The notes under the pieces: generated by a model
What the model was told of the DNA's origin: nothing
The model's database searches: none
What the model saw: the letters and a program-made list of their open reading frames with translations, nothing else
Shown: positions 1 through 8,330 of the stretch, in pieces
Layout: each line of letters begins with the position of its first letter
Position numbering within the stretch: the first letter of the stretch is position 1
Assembly: GCF_900172255.1 (NCBI RefSeq)
Contig: NZ_FWFU01000003.1
Coordinates: forward strand, 62,001 to 126,000
Direction: 5' to 3'
From: Roseovarius halotolerans
Lineage (GTDB): Bacteria > Pseudomonadota > Alphaproteobacteria > Rhodobacterales > Rhodobacteraceae
Length of the DNA: 64,000 bases
Made by a program: the position numbers and the translations under genes

Positions 1-173
1 TTCACGCCGAAATCGTCGCGGATCGCCTGTGCCGACGCCTCCAGCGCCTCGGCGCCGCGCGCGTTCATCACCAGGTCGGCGCCCGCTTCGGCCAACGCCC
101 TTGCACAGCCCAGCCCCAGCCCCTTCGAGGATGCGCAGACCAATGCGCGCTTGCCCTTGATACCCAGATCCAT
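1..173 (-). CDS. SDR family oxidoreductase, N-terminal part only
   Basis: The visible protein opens MDLGIKGKRALVCASSKGLG and continues with GCARALAEAGADLVMNAR. This is the Rossmann-fold start of a short-chain dehydrogenase: a cofactor-binding loop with SSKGLGLG in place of the usual TGxxxGxG, then the second beta strand ending in NAR, which in this family often favours NADP(H). The ATG at 173 is preceded by GGGAGG at a good distance. The gene runs off the left edge of the window after about 57 codons, so the catalytic Ser-Tyr-Lys residues are not visible. FabG-like 3-oxoacyl reductases and related NAD(P)-dependent alcohol dehydrogenases share this N-terminus, so the substrate cannot be given. 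Confidence 0.85.
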   Translation of the reverse strand, partial: MDLGIKGKRALVCASSKGLGLGCARALAEAGADLVMNARGAEALEASAQAIRDDFGV

Positions 174-359
174 TCTCGGCCTCCCTTTGATGCCTCTTCG
201 CGATATCCCTTTGCATAGCACCCGCGCCGCCGGAGATGCCAGCGCCGTTGACCACGCCCCTCCGCAGGCCTAGTCTGGCGCGATCCCGTTTTGCGCAACC
301 CCGGCGATCCTTCCGATCCCGTCTGGTGCCCGCGCGCTTTGACCAGTAAGACGCATATC

Positions 360-1373
360 ATGACTCAGGACGCCTCGAAGCCCGCCCAATCCATGCCCGT
401 GTTCCGCGCCACCGATCTCAAGGTGGTCAATGGCGCGAATCTGGGCGATCCGATTTCCTTCGCGGGCGATCTCGAACTCGACGACACCTACGAGCTCGAC
501 AAGTCCGCCACCCGGCACCGGCTTTCGGTGCTGGCCGACGACTCCGGTGCCTTCACGATCGCGCCCGAAACCTCCATCGGCACGCCCGGCGCGGCACTGC
601 ATCTAGATTGCGTCGTGACGCTCATGTCGACCGCCGGCCAGACCACCGAGATCCTCGTGCTCGTCGAAACCGATTCCGGCGGCCACGCCACCGATGTCTA
701 TGTTCTGCCGCTGGCGCCGCTCGAACCGCGCACCCATTATGCGCTGGTCGGCATCGACAGCGAGAACGCCCGCCGCAAATTCGCCGAAGTCGCCTGCGTC
801 GCCTTTTCGCGCGGCACCCATATCACGATGGCCTCGGGCATCCAGACTCCGATCGAACAGCTTCGCATCGGCGACATGGTCCTCACCCGCGACGACGGCC
901 CGCAGCAGGTGCGCTGGATCGGCCAGTCGACGGTGCGCGCCGTCGGCGAATTCGCCCCGATCCGCATCAAGGCGGGCACGCTGCACAATGAAAACGACCT
1001 GCTCGTCAGCCCCGATCACCGGCTGTTCATCTACCAGCGCTCCGACGCGCTTGGCGCCGGGCGGCCCGAATTGCTGGTGCGCGCGCGCTACCTCGTGAAC
1101 GGCGACTCCGTCCAGCGCCAGGATGGCGGCTTCATCGATTACTTTCAGCTCCTCTTCGATCACCACCAGATCATCTATGCCGAAGGCATCGCCGCCGAGA
1201 CGCTGCTGGTCGACACCCGCACCCGCCCCGCCCTGCCCGAAGACCTGCGCGAGGCGCTGGCCCAGTCGCTCTCGGGCCACGGCTCCAGCGCGCATCTCGA
1301 TTTCGAAGTCAGCGAGAAACTGCTCGACCATCCCGACGCCGCCGCGATCCTGCGCCGCGCCTCGACGCGCTGA
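360..1373 (+). CDS. Hint-domain protein, nucleophile position altered
   Basis: A 337-residue protein whose C-terminal half is a Hint (hedgehog/intein) domain of the type found in many copies in Rhodobacterales. Residues 148-153 read AFSRGT, followed by GIQTPIEQLRIGDMVLTRDDG, VRWIG and LLVSPDHRLFI, the usual block order. The first residue of the block, normally Cys (CFTPGT-like), is Ala148; a Cys sits two residues earlier (Cys146). Self-cleavage may therefore be lost or displaced. The N-terminal 145 residues match nothing I recognise and there is no clear signal peptide. The ATG at 360 was chosen because the further-upstream in-frame start at 291 gives an atypical leader; the ATG at 393 is another possibility. 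The cellular role is unknown. Confidence 0.8.
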   Translation: MTQDASKPAQSMPVFRATDLKVVNGANLGDPISFAGDLELDDTYELDKSATRHRLSVLADDSGAFTIAPETSIGTPGAALHLDCVVTLMSTAGQTTEILVLVETDSGGHATDVYVLPLAPLEPRTHYALVGIDSENARRKFAEVACVAFSRGTHITMASGIQTPIEQLRIGDMVLTRDDGPQQVRWIGQSTVRAVGEFAPIRIKAGTLHNENDLLVSPDHRLFIYQRSDALGAGRPELLVRARYLVNGDSVQRQDGGFIDYFQLLFDHHQIIYAEGIAAETLLVDTRTRPALPEDLREALAQSLSGHGSSAHLDFEVSEKLLDHPDAAAILRRASTR

Positions 1374-1448
1374 CCCCTTGCATATGGCCCCGGCCCGCCG
1401 CGCACAGGCATGTTGCACCGCCCCGCGCGCGCCTCTATATGCGCCATC

Positions 1449-3056
1449 ATGCTGGATGTGACCCCCAACCGCCCCGATCTGCCGTCCGAAATCGCGCGGC
1501 GCCGTACCTTTGCGATCATTTCGCACCCGGACGCGGGCAAGACGACCCTGACCGAGAAGTTCCTGCTTTACGGCGGCGCCATCCAGATGGCCGGACAGGT
1601 CCGCGCCAAGGGCGAGGCGCGCCGCACCCGCTCGGATTTCATGCAGATGGAAAAGGATCGCGGCATCTCGGTCTCGGCCTCGGCCATGTCCTTCGATTTC
1701 GGCACGTTCCGCTTCAACCTCGTGGACACACCCGGCCACTCGGATTTCTCCGAAGACACCTACCGCACATTGACGGCCGTGGATGCGGCGGTGATGGTGA
1801 TCGACGGCGCCAAGGGCGTTGAATCCCAGACCCGCAAACTGTTCGAGGTCTGCCGCCTGCGCGATCTGCCGATCCTGACCTTCTGCAACAAGATGGACCG
1901 CGAGAGCCGCGACACCTTCGACATCATCGACGAGATTCAGGAAAACCTCGCGATCGACGTGACCCCGGCCAGCTGGCCCATCGGCAAGGGGCGCGATTTC
2001 ATCGGCTGCTATGACATGCTCAATGACCGGCTGGAGCTGATGGACCGTGCCGACCGCAACAAGGTGGCCGAGTCGATCAAGATCAACGGGCTCGACGATC
2101 CCGCGCTGGCCGAACATGTTCCCGCCGAACTGGTCGAACAACTGCGCGAAGAACTTGAGATGGCGCGCGAATTGCTGCCCGAACTCAACCCGCAATCGGT
2201 TCTGGAAGGGCATATGACCCCGATCTGGTTCGGCTCGGCGATCAACTCCTTCGGGGTGCGCGAACTGATGGAAGGGATCGGCACCTACGGCCCCGAACCA
2301 CAGCCCCAATCCGCCCTGCCCCGCCAGATCGCCCCCGACGAGGACAAGGTCACCGGCTTCGTCTTCAAGGTGCAGGCCAACATGGACCCCAAGCACCGCG
2401 ACCGCGTGGCCTTCCTGCGCATGGCCTCGGGCCATTTCCGGCGCGGCATGAAACTGACCCATGTGCGCTCGAAGAAACCGATGACCATTTCGGCGCCGGT
2501 GCTGTTCCTCGCCTCGGATCGCGAACTCGCCGAAGAGGCATGGGCGGGCGACATCATCGGCATCCCCAATCACGGCCAGCTGCGCATCGGCGACACCCTG
2601 ACTGAAGGCGAGGCCCTGCGCGTCACCGGTATCCCCTCCTTCGCGCCCGAATTGCTGCAATCCTGCCGCGCGGGCGACCCGATGAAGGCCAAGCACCTGG
2701 AAAAGGCGCTGATGCAATTCGCCGAGGAAGGTGCCGCGAAGGTGTTCAAACCCGCCTTCGGCTCGGGCTTCATCGTCGGCGTCGTCGGCGCGCTGCAATT
2801 CGAGGTGCTGGGCAGCCGGATCGAATTGGAATACGGCCTGCCGGTGCGCTTCGAGGCCTCGCAGTTCACCTCGGCCCGCTGGGTGACTGGGCCGCGCGAC
2901 AAGGTCGATGCCTTCACCGCCGCGAACAAGGCCCATATCGCCCATGATCACGACGGCGACATCGTTTATCTGACGCGCCTGCAATGGGATATCGACCGCA
3001 TCGAGCGCGACTATCCCGACGTGACGCTGCAGGCGACCAAGGAAATGATGGTCTGA
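1449..3056 (+). CDS. prfC: Peptide chain release factor 3
   Basis: A 535-residue translational GTPase, close to the E. coli RF3 length. The GTP-binding motifs are SHPDAGKT at residues 25-32, DTPGHSD at 93-99 and NKMD at 147-150. The segment KARRTRSDFMQMEKDRGISV-like switch I region (here GEARRTRSDFMQ followed by MEKDRGISVSAS) distinguishes RF3 from EF-G. RF3 uses GTP to remove RF1/RF2 from the ribosome after peptide release in the cytoplasm. The ATG at 1449 puts the N-terminus in family register; an in-frame start 39 bases upstream adds a non-homologous Arg/Ala leader. It is probably monocistronic, and a repeat element with hairpins follows its stop. Confidence 0.97.
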   Translation: MLDVTPNRPDLPSEIARRRTFAIISHPDAGKTTLTEKFLLYGGAIQMAGQVRAKGEARRTRSDFMQMEKDRGISVSASAMSFDFGTFRFNLVDTPGHSDFSEDTYRTLTAVDAAVMVIDGAKGVESQTRKLFEVCRLRDLPILTFCNKMDRESRDTFDIIDEIQENLAIDVTPASWPIGKGRDFIGCYDMLNDRLELMDRADRNKVAESIKINGLDDPALAEHVPAELVEQLREELEMARELLPELNPQSVLEGHMTPIWFGSAINSFGVRELMEGIGTYGPEPQPQSALPRQIAPDEDKVTGFVFKVQANMDPKHRDRVAFLRMASGHFRRGMKLTHVRSKKPMTISAPVLFLASDRELAEEAWAGDIIGIPNHGQLRIGDTLTEGEALRVTGIPSFAPELLQSCRAGDPMKAKHLEKALMQFAEEGAAKVFKPAFGSGFIVGVVGALQFEVLGSRIELEYGLPVRFEASQFTSARWVTGPRDKVDAFTAANKAHIAHDHDGDIVYLTRLQWDIDRIERDYPDVTLQATKEMMV

Positions 3057-3072
3057 TCCCGCCACGGGGTCA

Positions 3073-3134
3073 GGGGGCGCTGCCCCCGCCGCGCCAAGGC
3101 GCGACTCCCCCGGAGTGTATCTTGCAAGATGAAG
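3073..3134 (+). repeat. Dispersed Rhodobacterales intergenic element, copy A
   Basis: Three back-to-back hairpins: GGGGGC/GCCCCC, CGCGCC/GGCGCG and ACTCC/GGAGT. They are followed by the 12-base palindrome ATCTTGCAAGAT running into GATGAAG. The same layout recurs at 32881-32930 (inverted), 49271-49320 and 58310-58372. It lies directly after prfC and may also terminate it. Confidence 0.75.
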
Positions 3135-3195
3135 CACGGGCGCGGCGCGGCACTTGGCGCTTGCACAAGCCCGCACCACTTCGCATTCTGCGTGC

Positions 3196-4155
3196 ATGAG
3201 CCAGCCCAGATGGGGCCTTGTCGCCACGATCAAGGCCGAGACCGCCGATATCCTGAATTTCGCCGCCCATCACCTGGAATTGGGCGCGCATCGCCTGCAT
3301 ATCTATCTCGATGCCCCCAATCCCGAGGCCGAGGCGGCGCTCAGGGCGCATCCCAAATGCCGCGTCACGCTGTGCGACGACGCCTATTGGAAGCGCCGCG
3401 GCAAGCGCCCCGAAACCCACCAGCCGCGCCAGTCGATCAACGCCACCCATTGCCTCAACCGCCGCCCGCAGGTGGACTGGCTGGCGCATATCGACGTGGA
3501 CGAGTTTCTCTGGCCCGCCGCGCCGCTGGAAGGACAGCTTTCCGCCCTGCCCGACACGACCCTGAGCGCGCGCTTCCGCCCGATCGAGGCGATGGCCCCC
3601 GACCCCGACGACCCGCCTCCGCCGGGGGCCACCTGGTTCAAGGCCTGTTCGCGCTTTGCCGGTGAACGCCGCGCCCAGACCGCGCGCATCTACCCCACCT
3701 ACGGCGCGCATCTCAATGGCGGATTCCTCAGCCATGTGGCGGGCAAGGTCTTTGTGCGCACCGGCCTGCCCGATACCGGCCTGCGCATCCACAACGCCTT
3801 TCGCGGCAAGGAAAAAGACCCCGACCCCGCGCATCTCGACGCGGTCGAGCTGTGCCACCTGCACGCCCCCGACTGGCCAAGCTGGCAGCGCGCCTATCGC
3901 TTCCGCCTGGCGCAGGGCTCGTACCGCGAGGGGCTCAAGCCCCCGCCCGGCGCGATGGGCGAGGCGCTGCCGATGAACGCGCTTTTCTCGATGCTCGAAG
4001 CGGAAGGGGGCGAAGCCGCGCTTGCGGCGTTCTTTCACGAGGTCTGCACCGCCACGCCCGATCTGCGCGCCCGCCTTGCCGCCGAAGGACTCTTGCGCGA
4101 AATCGCGCTCGATCTCGATGCAAAACGCGCCCGGCATTTCCCGGATCACGCGTGA
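3196..4155 (+). CDS. Glycosyltransferase, GT2-like (Glyco_tranf_2_4 type)
   Basis: A 319-residue protein beginning MSQPRWGLVATIKAETADIL. It matches the layout of the Glyco_tranf_2_4 family: an initial ATIKAE segment in the place of the usual VKNE, then an H-x-YLDAPNP strand, and the acidic metal/nucleotide motif HIDVDEF with Asp100 and Asp102. These proteins transfer sugars from nucleotide donors in capsule, exopolysaccharide or LPS decoration; the acceptor here is unknown. No membrane segment is evident, so it is probably cytosolic or membrane-associated. The ATG at 3196 was preferred to the in-frame start at 3154 because alignment to the family begins immediately afterwards. No other polysaccharide genes flank it. 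Confidence 0.8.
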   Translation: MSQPRWGLVATIKAETADILNFAAHHLELGAHRLHIYLDAPNPEAEAALRAHPKCRVTLCDDAYWKRRGKRPETHQPRQSINATHCLNRRPQVDWLAHIDVDEFLWPAAPLEGQLSALPDTTLSARFRPIEAMAPDPDDPPPPGATWFKACSRFAGERRAQTARIYPTYGAHLNGGFLSHVAGKVFVRTGLPDTGLRIHNAFRGKEKDPDPAHLDAVELCHLHAPDWPSWQRAYRFRLAQGSYREGLKPPPGAMGEALPMNALFSMLEAEGGEAALAAFFHEVCTATPDLRARLAAEGLLREIALDLDAKRARHFPDHA

Positions 4156-4220
4156 CTGTTGCTATATCGGCGACAATCCCCATATCTGCATCCATATTGG
4201 CCACGAAACGCGCCGGTCCA

Positions 4221-4250
4221 TTGACCCGCCCCCCATTCATCCGGTAAACG
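4221..4250 (+). promoter_or_regulatory. Candidate sigma-70 promoter for the DEAD-box helicase
   Basis: TTGACC at 4221-4226 and TAAACG at 4245-4250 are separated by 18 bases. This would start transcription near 4257, exactly at the beginning of the structured leader. The -10 match is weak. The candidate nuo promoter has a similar TTGACC-17-TAAACC layout. Confidence 0.4.
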
Positions 4251-4255
4251 CAACG

Positions 4256-4346
4256 CAGGGTCAGAAATGTGACGATCCACGGGGCCGGACGGGCCCGACC
4301 CTGATATGACGTGCGGGCCAGGCAAGTGTCCGCAAACCACGGACAC
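4256..4346 (+). promoter_or_regulatory. Structured 5' leader with stem abutting the helicase start
   Basis: Two nested or consecutive stems can be drawn by hand. The first pairs CAGGGTC (4256-4262) with GACCCTG (4297-4303) and encloses an inner GGGCC/GGCCC stem. The second is a 7-bp hairpin, GTGTCCG/CGGACAC (4326-4346), ending two bases before the ATG. No Shine-Dalgarno sequence is present in the usual window. The second hairpin occupies the ribosome-binding position, which suggests structure-controlled translation, possibly by the helicase itself. Confidence 0.5.
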
Positions 4347-4348
4347 AC

Positions 4349-5857
4349 ATGACAAAATTTTCCGAACTGAACCTGAACCCCAAGGTCCTCAAAGCTGTCG
4401 AAGAGGCCGGTTACACTGAGCCCACACCCATCCAGGCTGGCGCGATTCCCCCTGCCCTTGCCGGGCGTGACATCCTGGGCATCGCCCAGACCGGCACCGG
4501 CAAGACCGCCAGCTTCACGCTGCCGATGCTCTCGCTGCTGGCCCGTGGCCGTGCCCGCGCCCGCATGCCGCGCAGCCTCGTGCTCTGCCCGACGCGTGAA
4601 CTCGCAGCCCAGGTGGCCGAGAATTTCGACACCTATTCCAAGCACCTGAAACTGACCAAGGCGCTGCTGATCGGCGGTGTCAGCTTCAAGGAGCAGGACA
4701 AGCTGATCGACAAGGGCGTTGACGTCCTGATCGCCACGCCCGGCCGCCTTCTGGACCATTTCGAGCGCGGCAAGCTCTTGCTGACCGGCGTTCAGATCAT
4801 GGTCGTCGACGAGGCCGACCGGATGCTCGACATGGGGTTCATCCCCGATATCGAACGCATCTTCAGCCTCACGCCCTTCACCCGGCAGACATTCTTCTTC
4901 TCGGCCACCATGGCGCCCGAGATCGAGCGCATCACCAACACCTTCCTGCAAAACCCCGAACGTATCGAAGTCGCCCGTCAGGCCACCGCCTCGGAAACGA
5001 TCGAACAGGGCGTGGTGATGTTCAAACCCTCGCGCCGCGAGCGCGCCGACAGCGAAAAGCGCAACCTGTTGCGCGCGCTGATCGACGCCGAAGGCGAGAA
5101 ATGCACCAACGCCATCGTGTTCTGCAATCGCAAGGTCGATGTGGACGTGGTCGCCAAGTCGCTCAAGAAACACGGCTATGACGCCGCGCCCATCCACGGC
5201 GACCTCGATCAAAGCCAGCGTACCCGCACGCTTGACGGGTTCCGCGCCGGTGATCTCAAGATCCTCGTCGCCTCGGACGTGGCCGCGCGCGGGCTCGATG
5301 TGCCCTCGGTCAGCCATGTGCTGAACTACGACGTGCCCAGCCACGCCGAGGATTACGTCCACCGGATCGGGCGCACCGGCCGCGCGGGCCGTGAAGGCAA
5401 GACGATGATGATCTGCGCCCCGCGCGACGAAAAGAACCTCGAGGATATCGAGCGCCTGATCCAGAAACCCGTGCCGCGCATTCCCGATCCCACCGCGCGC
5501 GGCGGCGCCGCGCCCGAGACCGCGTCCACGCCCGAAGCCGACACGCCCGAGGCCAAATCGGACGACAAGCCGGCCAGCCGCTCGCGCAGCCGCAGCCGCG
5601 CGTCGAAAAAACCGAAGGACGCCCCGGCACCTCAGGCCGTCGAACCCGCCGTTGAGGCCGAATCGCAACCCGCGGAAAAGCCCGCGGCCGAAAAACCCGC
5701 AGCCGAGAAGCCCGCGGCGCAGTCGCGCGGCGGCAAATCCGGCAACCGCGGTGGCGCCAGCCAGAACAGCAACCGTGGCGGCAAGCCCGTCGTCGGCATG
5801 GGCGACCACATGCCCAGCTTCATCGCCCTCAGCTTCGAGGACCGGCGCACCGGCTGA
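4349..5857 (+). CDS. DEAD-box ATP-dependent RNA helicase (RhlE-like)
   Basis: A 502-residue helicase with all diagnostic motifs: Q-motif region TEPTPIQ, motif I AQTGTGKT (46-53), motif Ia PTRELAAQ, DEADRMLDMGF, SAT, ASDVAARGLD and HRIGRTGRAG. The two RecA-like domains end near residue 375. The tail is disordered and rich in Ala, Pro, Lys, Glu and Arg, with repeated AEKPA units and SRSRSRSRA, and it ends in SFIALSFEDRR. Such tails bind RNA non-specifically. The family unwinds RNA during ribosome assembly, mRNA decay and cold adaptation. RhlE is the closest type by motif and tail, but paralogues are hard to separate by eye. The start lacks a Shine-Dalgarno sequence and is preceded by stem-loops. 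Confidence 0.92.
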   Translation: MTKFSELNLNPKVLKAVEEAGYTEPTPIQAGAIPPALAGRDILGIAQTGTGKTASFTLPMLSLLARGRARARMPRSLVLCPTRELAAQVAENFDTYSKHLKLTKALLIGGVSFKEQDKLIDKGVDVLIATPGRLLDHFERGKLLLTGVQIMVVDEADRMLDMGFIPDIERIFSLTPFTRQTFFFSATMAPEIERITNTFLQNPERIEVARQATASETIEQGVVMFKPSRRERADSEKRNLLRALIDAEGEKCTNAIVFCNRKVDVDVVAKSLKKHGYDAAPIHGDLDQSQRTRTLDGFRAGDLKILVASDVAARGLDVPSVSHVLNYDVPSHAEDYVHRIGRTGRAGREGKTMMICAPRDEKNLEDIERLIQKPVPRIPDPTARGGAAPETASTPEADTPEAKSDDKPASRSRSRSRASKKPKDAPAPQAVEPAVEAESQPAEKPAAEKPAAEKPAAQSRGGKSGNRGGASQNSNRGGKPVVGMGDHMPSFIALSFEDRRTG

Positions 5858-5999
5858 TTGCCCCCGCGCCGTCACGCGCTGCCTTGCGCGGCGTGACACC
5901 CTCCAGGTCAAATTCCCCGCAACGACCGGTTATGGCTTTGCTATGACCGGCGTCGTGGCGGGTTGATTTCATCGTTTCATATCACAAAGGAGCATTCAC

Positions 6000-6566
6000 A
6001 TGCTGACTCCGCGTTTCGGCGGCGCCCTGCGCCATGCCGCGCAGCTTCACCGCAACCAGACCCGCAAGGGCACGACCACGCCCTATATCTCGCATCTCAT
6101 GGCGGTCTCTGCCCTCGTGCTTGAACATGGCGGCGACGAGGATCAGGCGATCGCCGGTCTGCTGCATGATGCGATCGAGGATGCCGGCGAAACCCGCGAG
6201 TCGCTCGAAAAGGTTTACGGCGCGCGCGTTGCGCGTATCGTCGAGGAATGCTCCGATTGCGACGGCACCGAGCCGCGCCCGGACTGGACCACCCGCAAGC
6301 GCGGCTATATCGACGCGATCGCCGCCAAATCGGATGACGCGGTCCTGGTGACCGGCTGCGACAAGCTGCACAATGCCGAGTCGATCCTCGCGGATTTTCA
6401 CGCCACCGGCCCTGCCGTGTTCGAGCGTTTCACCGCCGGGCGCGACGGCACGCTCTGGTATTACGACACGCTCGCCACGGCACTCGCCGGCCGCGCCCCG
6501 GCCGATCTTGCCGCGCGGCTCCGGCGCATCGTCAGCGGACTTCTCGACGCCGCCGAAGCCGCCTGA
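6000..6566 (+). CDS. SpoT-type HD phosphohydrolase, possible small alarmone hydrolase
   Basis: A 188-residue single-domain HD protein. Metal and catalytic positions match the hydrolase half of RelA/SpoT: His32 in PYISHLMAVS, His56-Asp57 within LLHDAIEDAGET (SpoT reads HDVIEDT), and Asp121 in CDKLHN. No synthetase, TGS or ACT domain follows, so this is a stand-alone hydrolase like Mesh1 or bacterial small alarmone hydrolases, which convert (p)ppGpp to GDP/GTP plus pyrophosphate. Activity on alarmones is inferred. Some family members act on other nucleotides. A strong AAGGAG Shine-Dalgarno lies 8 bases upstream of the ATG. The gene is convergent with rnj across a perfect inverted repeat. Confidence 0.85.
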   Translation: MLTPRFGGALRHAAQLHRNQTRKGTTTPYISHLMAVSALVLEHGGDEDQAIAGLLHDAIEDAGETRESLEKVYGARVARIVEECSDCDGTEPRPDWTTRKRGYIDAIAAKSDDAVLVTGCDKLHNAESILADFHATGPAVFERFTAGRDGTLWYYDTLATALAGRAPADLAARLRRIVSGLLDAAEAA

Positions 6567-6619
6567 GCGGGTTTCTGTACAATCCTCCCCGGCATGGGGC
6601 GGAATTCGGTACGAAACCG

Positions 6620-6645
6620 GCGTACAAAACGGACGTTTTGTACGC
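6620..6645. repeat. Perfect 26-bp inverted repeat between convergent genes
   Basis: Two 12-base arms (left arm GCGTACAAAACG) flank a GA centre. It lies between the 3' ends of the HD hydrolase gene (plus) and rnj (minus). Two further GTAC-centred words occur just upstream, at 6577 and 6609. It could be a bidirectional terminator, an operator or a cruciform site. The absence of a U-tract outside the stem makes a standard terminator uncertain. Confidence 0.7.
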
Positions 6646-6659
6646 TCGGTTGCGCGGCC

Positions 6660-8330
6660 CTAGTCGCTCAAGCGGCTGATGATGACGGTCACTTCCGGGC
6701 GCTTGCCGATCTCGTTCTGCGCCGATTGCCGTGTCAGCTTGCGCAGCCCGTCTTCCAGCTTGTCGTCATCTGCCAGGGTCTTGCGTCCGGCACGACCCAT
6801 GAACTGGCTCAGGTCCTCTTCCAGCACCTCGACCAGCGGCGCGCGGCTGTTACCTTCTTCTGGTAAGCCCTTGATTTCACACCAGGGTTCGCCAAGCGCT
6901 TCGTCGGTCTCGTCCAGGATCACATTGACCGTGACATGCCCGTTCAGCGCCATGCGGATACGATCGCGCACGATCCCGTCCAGCGCCCCGATCTTGACGC
7001 TGCCGTCGAGATAGGTGCGACCGGTCTCGACATAGCCGCAGACCTCGGCGCGCGCACCGGTCAGATCGACCATCGTGCCATTCACCGCAAGAACGCCCTG
7101 TATCTTCTTGGAATTGGCCAGTTTTACGTGTTCTCGCAGATGCCGGTGCTCGCCATGCATAGGCACCAGGACCTCGGGTTTCAGCAATCTGTGCAGCTCT
7201 TCCAGGTCAGGCCGGTTCGCATGGCCCGACACATGGTACAGCCCCCCGGAATCATCTACAACTTCAACCCCCAACTCACTGAATTGGTTCATGATTTTGA
7301 TGACGCCGCGCTCGTTTCCGGGGATCGTCTTGGACGAGAACAGGAACGTATCGCCCTCTTTCATCTTCAGGCCCAGATAGCTGCCCTGCGCCAGCTGCGC
7401 GCTCGCCGCGCGCCGCTCGCCCTGGCTGCCCGTGACGATCAACATCAGGTTCTCGCGCGGAATATCCTTTGCTTCTTCGGGGCTTACGGTTTTCGGAAAG
7501 GATGTCAGAACACCCGTTTCCACCGCGGCCTCGATCATCCGTCGCATCGCCCGTCCCAACAGACAGACAGACCGTCCAGCGCCATGCGCCGCCTCTGCCA
7601 GCGTCTTGACCCGCGCGACGTTGCTGGCAAAAGTCGTCGACACGACCATGCCCTTGGCCCCCTTGATCAGCGCCCCGATTTCAGGTGCCAGGGTGCTTTC
7701 AGAACGCCCCGCATGTGTATTGAAAACATTGGTGGAATCGCACATCAGCGCCTTCACGCCCGGCGCTGCCAGGCTGGCCCAAAGCTCGGGATCGAAAGGC
7801 TCGCCCACCACCGGGTTGGCGTCGATCTTGAAGTCGCCGGAATGCACGATACGTCCGGCGGGCGTGTCGATGACCAGACCGGAACTCTCTGGAATCGAAT
7901 GAGAAATCGGCACGAACCCGACCTTGAACGGCCCCGCCTCGGTGATCTCGGGCCAGGGCGACACCGTGCGGACGGATTTTTCGGAATAGCCGAACTCGTC
8001 CATCTTGCGCCGCGCGATATTGGCCGTGAAGGCCCGCGCATAGATCGGCGCGCCCAACTGCTCGTGGTAATGCGACACGGCCCCCACATGGTCTTCGTGC
8101 GCATGGGTGACAAAGATCGCCTCCAGCTGATCACGACGCTCTGCAAGCCATTGAATATCAGGAAAAATAAGGTTCACGCCGGGGGACGTGTCCATGTCGG
8201 GAAAGGTCACCCCGAGGTCGACCAGGATCAGCCGCTCCTTGCCGGGTTTGCCATAGCCATAGACATAGGCGTTCATGCCGATTTCCCCCGCGCCCCCCAG
8301 GGGCAGGTAGATCAGTCTTTCACTGCTCAT
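6660..8330 (-). CDS. rnj: Ribonuclease J
   Basis: A 556-residue metallo-beta-lactamase/beta-CASP ribonuclease, the usual RNase J length. The zinc-binding motif HAHEDH is at residues 76-81. It is preceded by LPLGGAGEIGMN and LVDLGVTFPD and followed by HSGDFKID, the beta-CASP domain with IVTGSQGE, and VPMHGEHRH near the end of the core. RNase J performs 5'-to-3' exonuclease and endonuclease cleavage in mRNA decay and rRNA maturation. Alphaproteobacteria commonly carry it alongside RNase E. Its ATG overlaps the coaX stop in an ATGA junction, so it is translationally coupled within birA-coaX-rnj. Confidence 0.95.
   Translation of the reverse strand: MSSERLIYLPLGGAGEIGMNAYVYGYGKPGKERLILVDLGVTFPDMDTSPGVNLIFPDIQWLAERRDQLEAIFVTHAHEDHVGAVSHYHEQLGAPIYARAFTANIARRKMDEFGYSEKSVRTVSPWPEITEAGPFKVGFVPISHSIPESSGLVIDTPAGRIVHSGDFKIDANPVVGEPFDPELWASLAAPGVKALMCDSTNVFNTHAGRSESTLAPEIGALIKGAKGMVVSTTFASNVARVKTLAEAAHGAGRSVCLLGRAMRRMIEAAVETGVLTSFPKTVSPEEAKDIPRENLMLIVTGSQGERRAASAQLAQGSYLGLKMKEGDTFLFSSKTIPGNERGVIKIMNQFSELGVEVVDDSGGLYHVSGHANRPDLEELHRLLKPEVLVPMHGEHRHLREHVKLANSKKIQGVLAVNGTMVDLTGARAEVCGYVETGRTYLDGSVKIGALDGIVRDRIRMALNGHVTVNVILDETDEALGEPWCEIKGLPEEGNSRAPLVEVLEEDLSQFMGRAGRKTLADDDKLEDGLRKLTRQSAQNEIGKRPEVTVIISRLSD

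Noticed and set aside
603-3233. 876-codon open frame antisense to the Hint gene and prfC
   Set aside because: Long antisense frames are expected in GC-rich codon-biased DNA. The product is low in recognisable domains and the plus strand holds a complete prfC.
3935-5911. 658-codon minus-strand frame across the helicase
   Set aside because: Antisense to a helicase with every motif present; Gly/Arg/Ala-rich translation without domain features.
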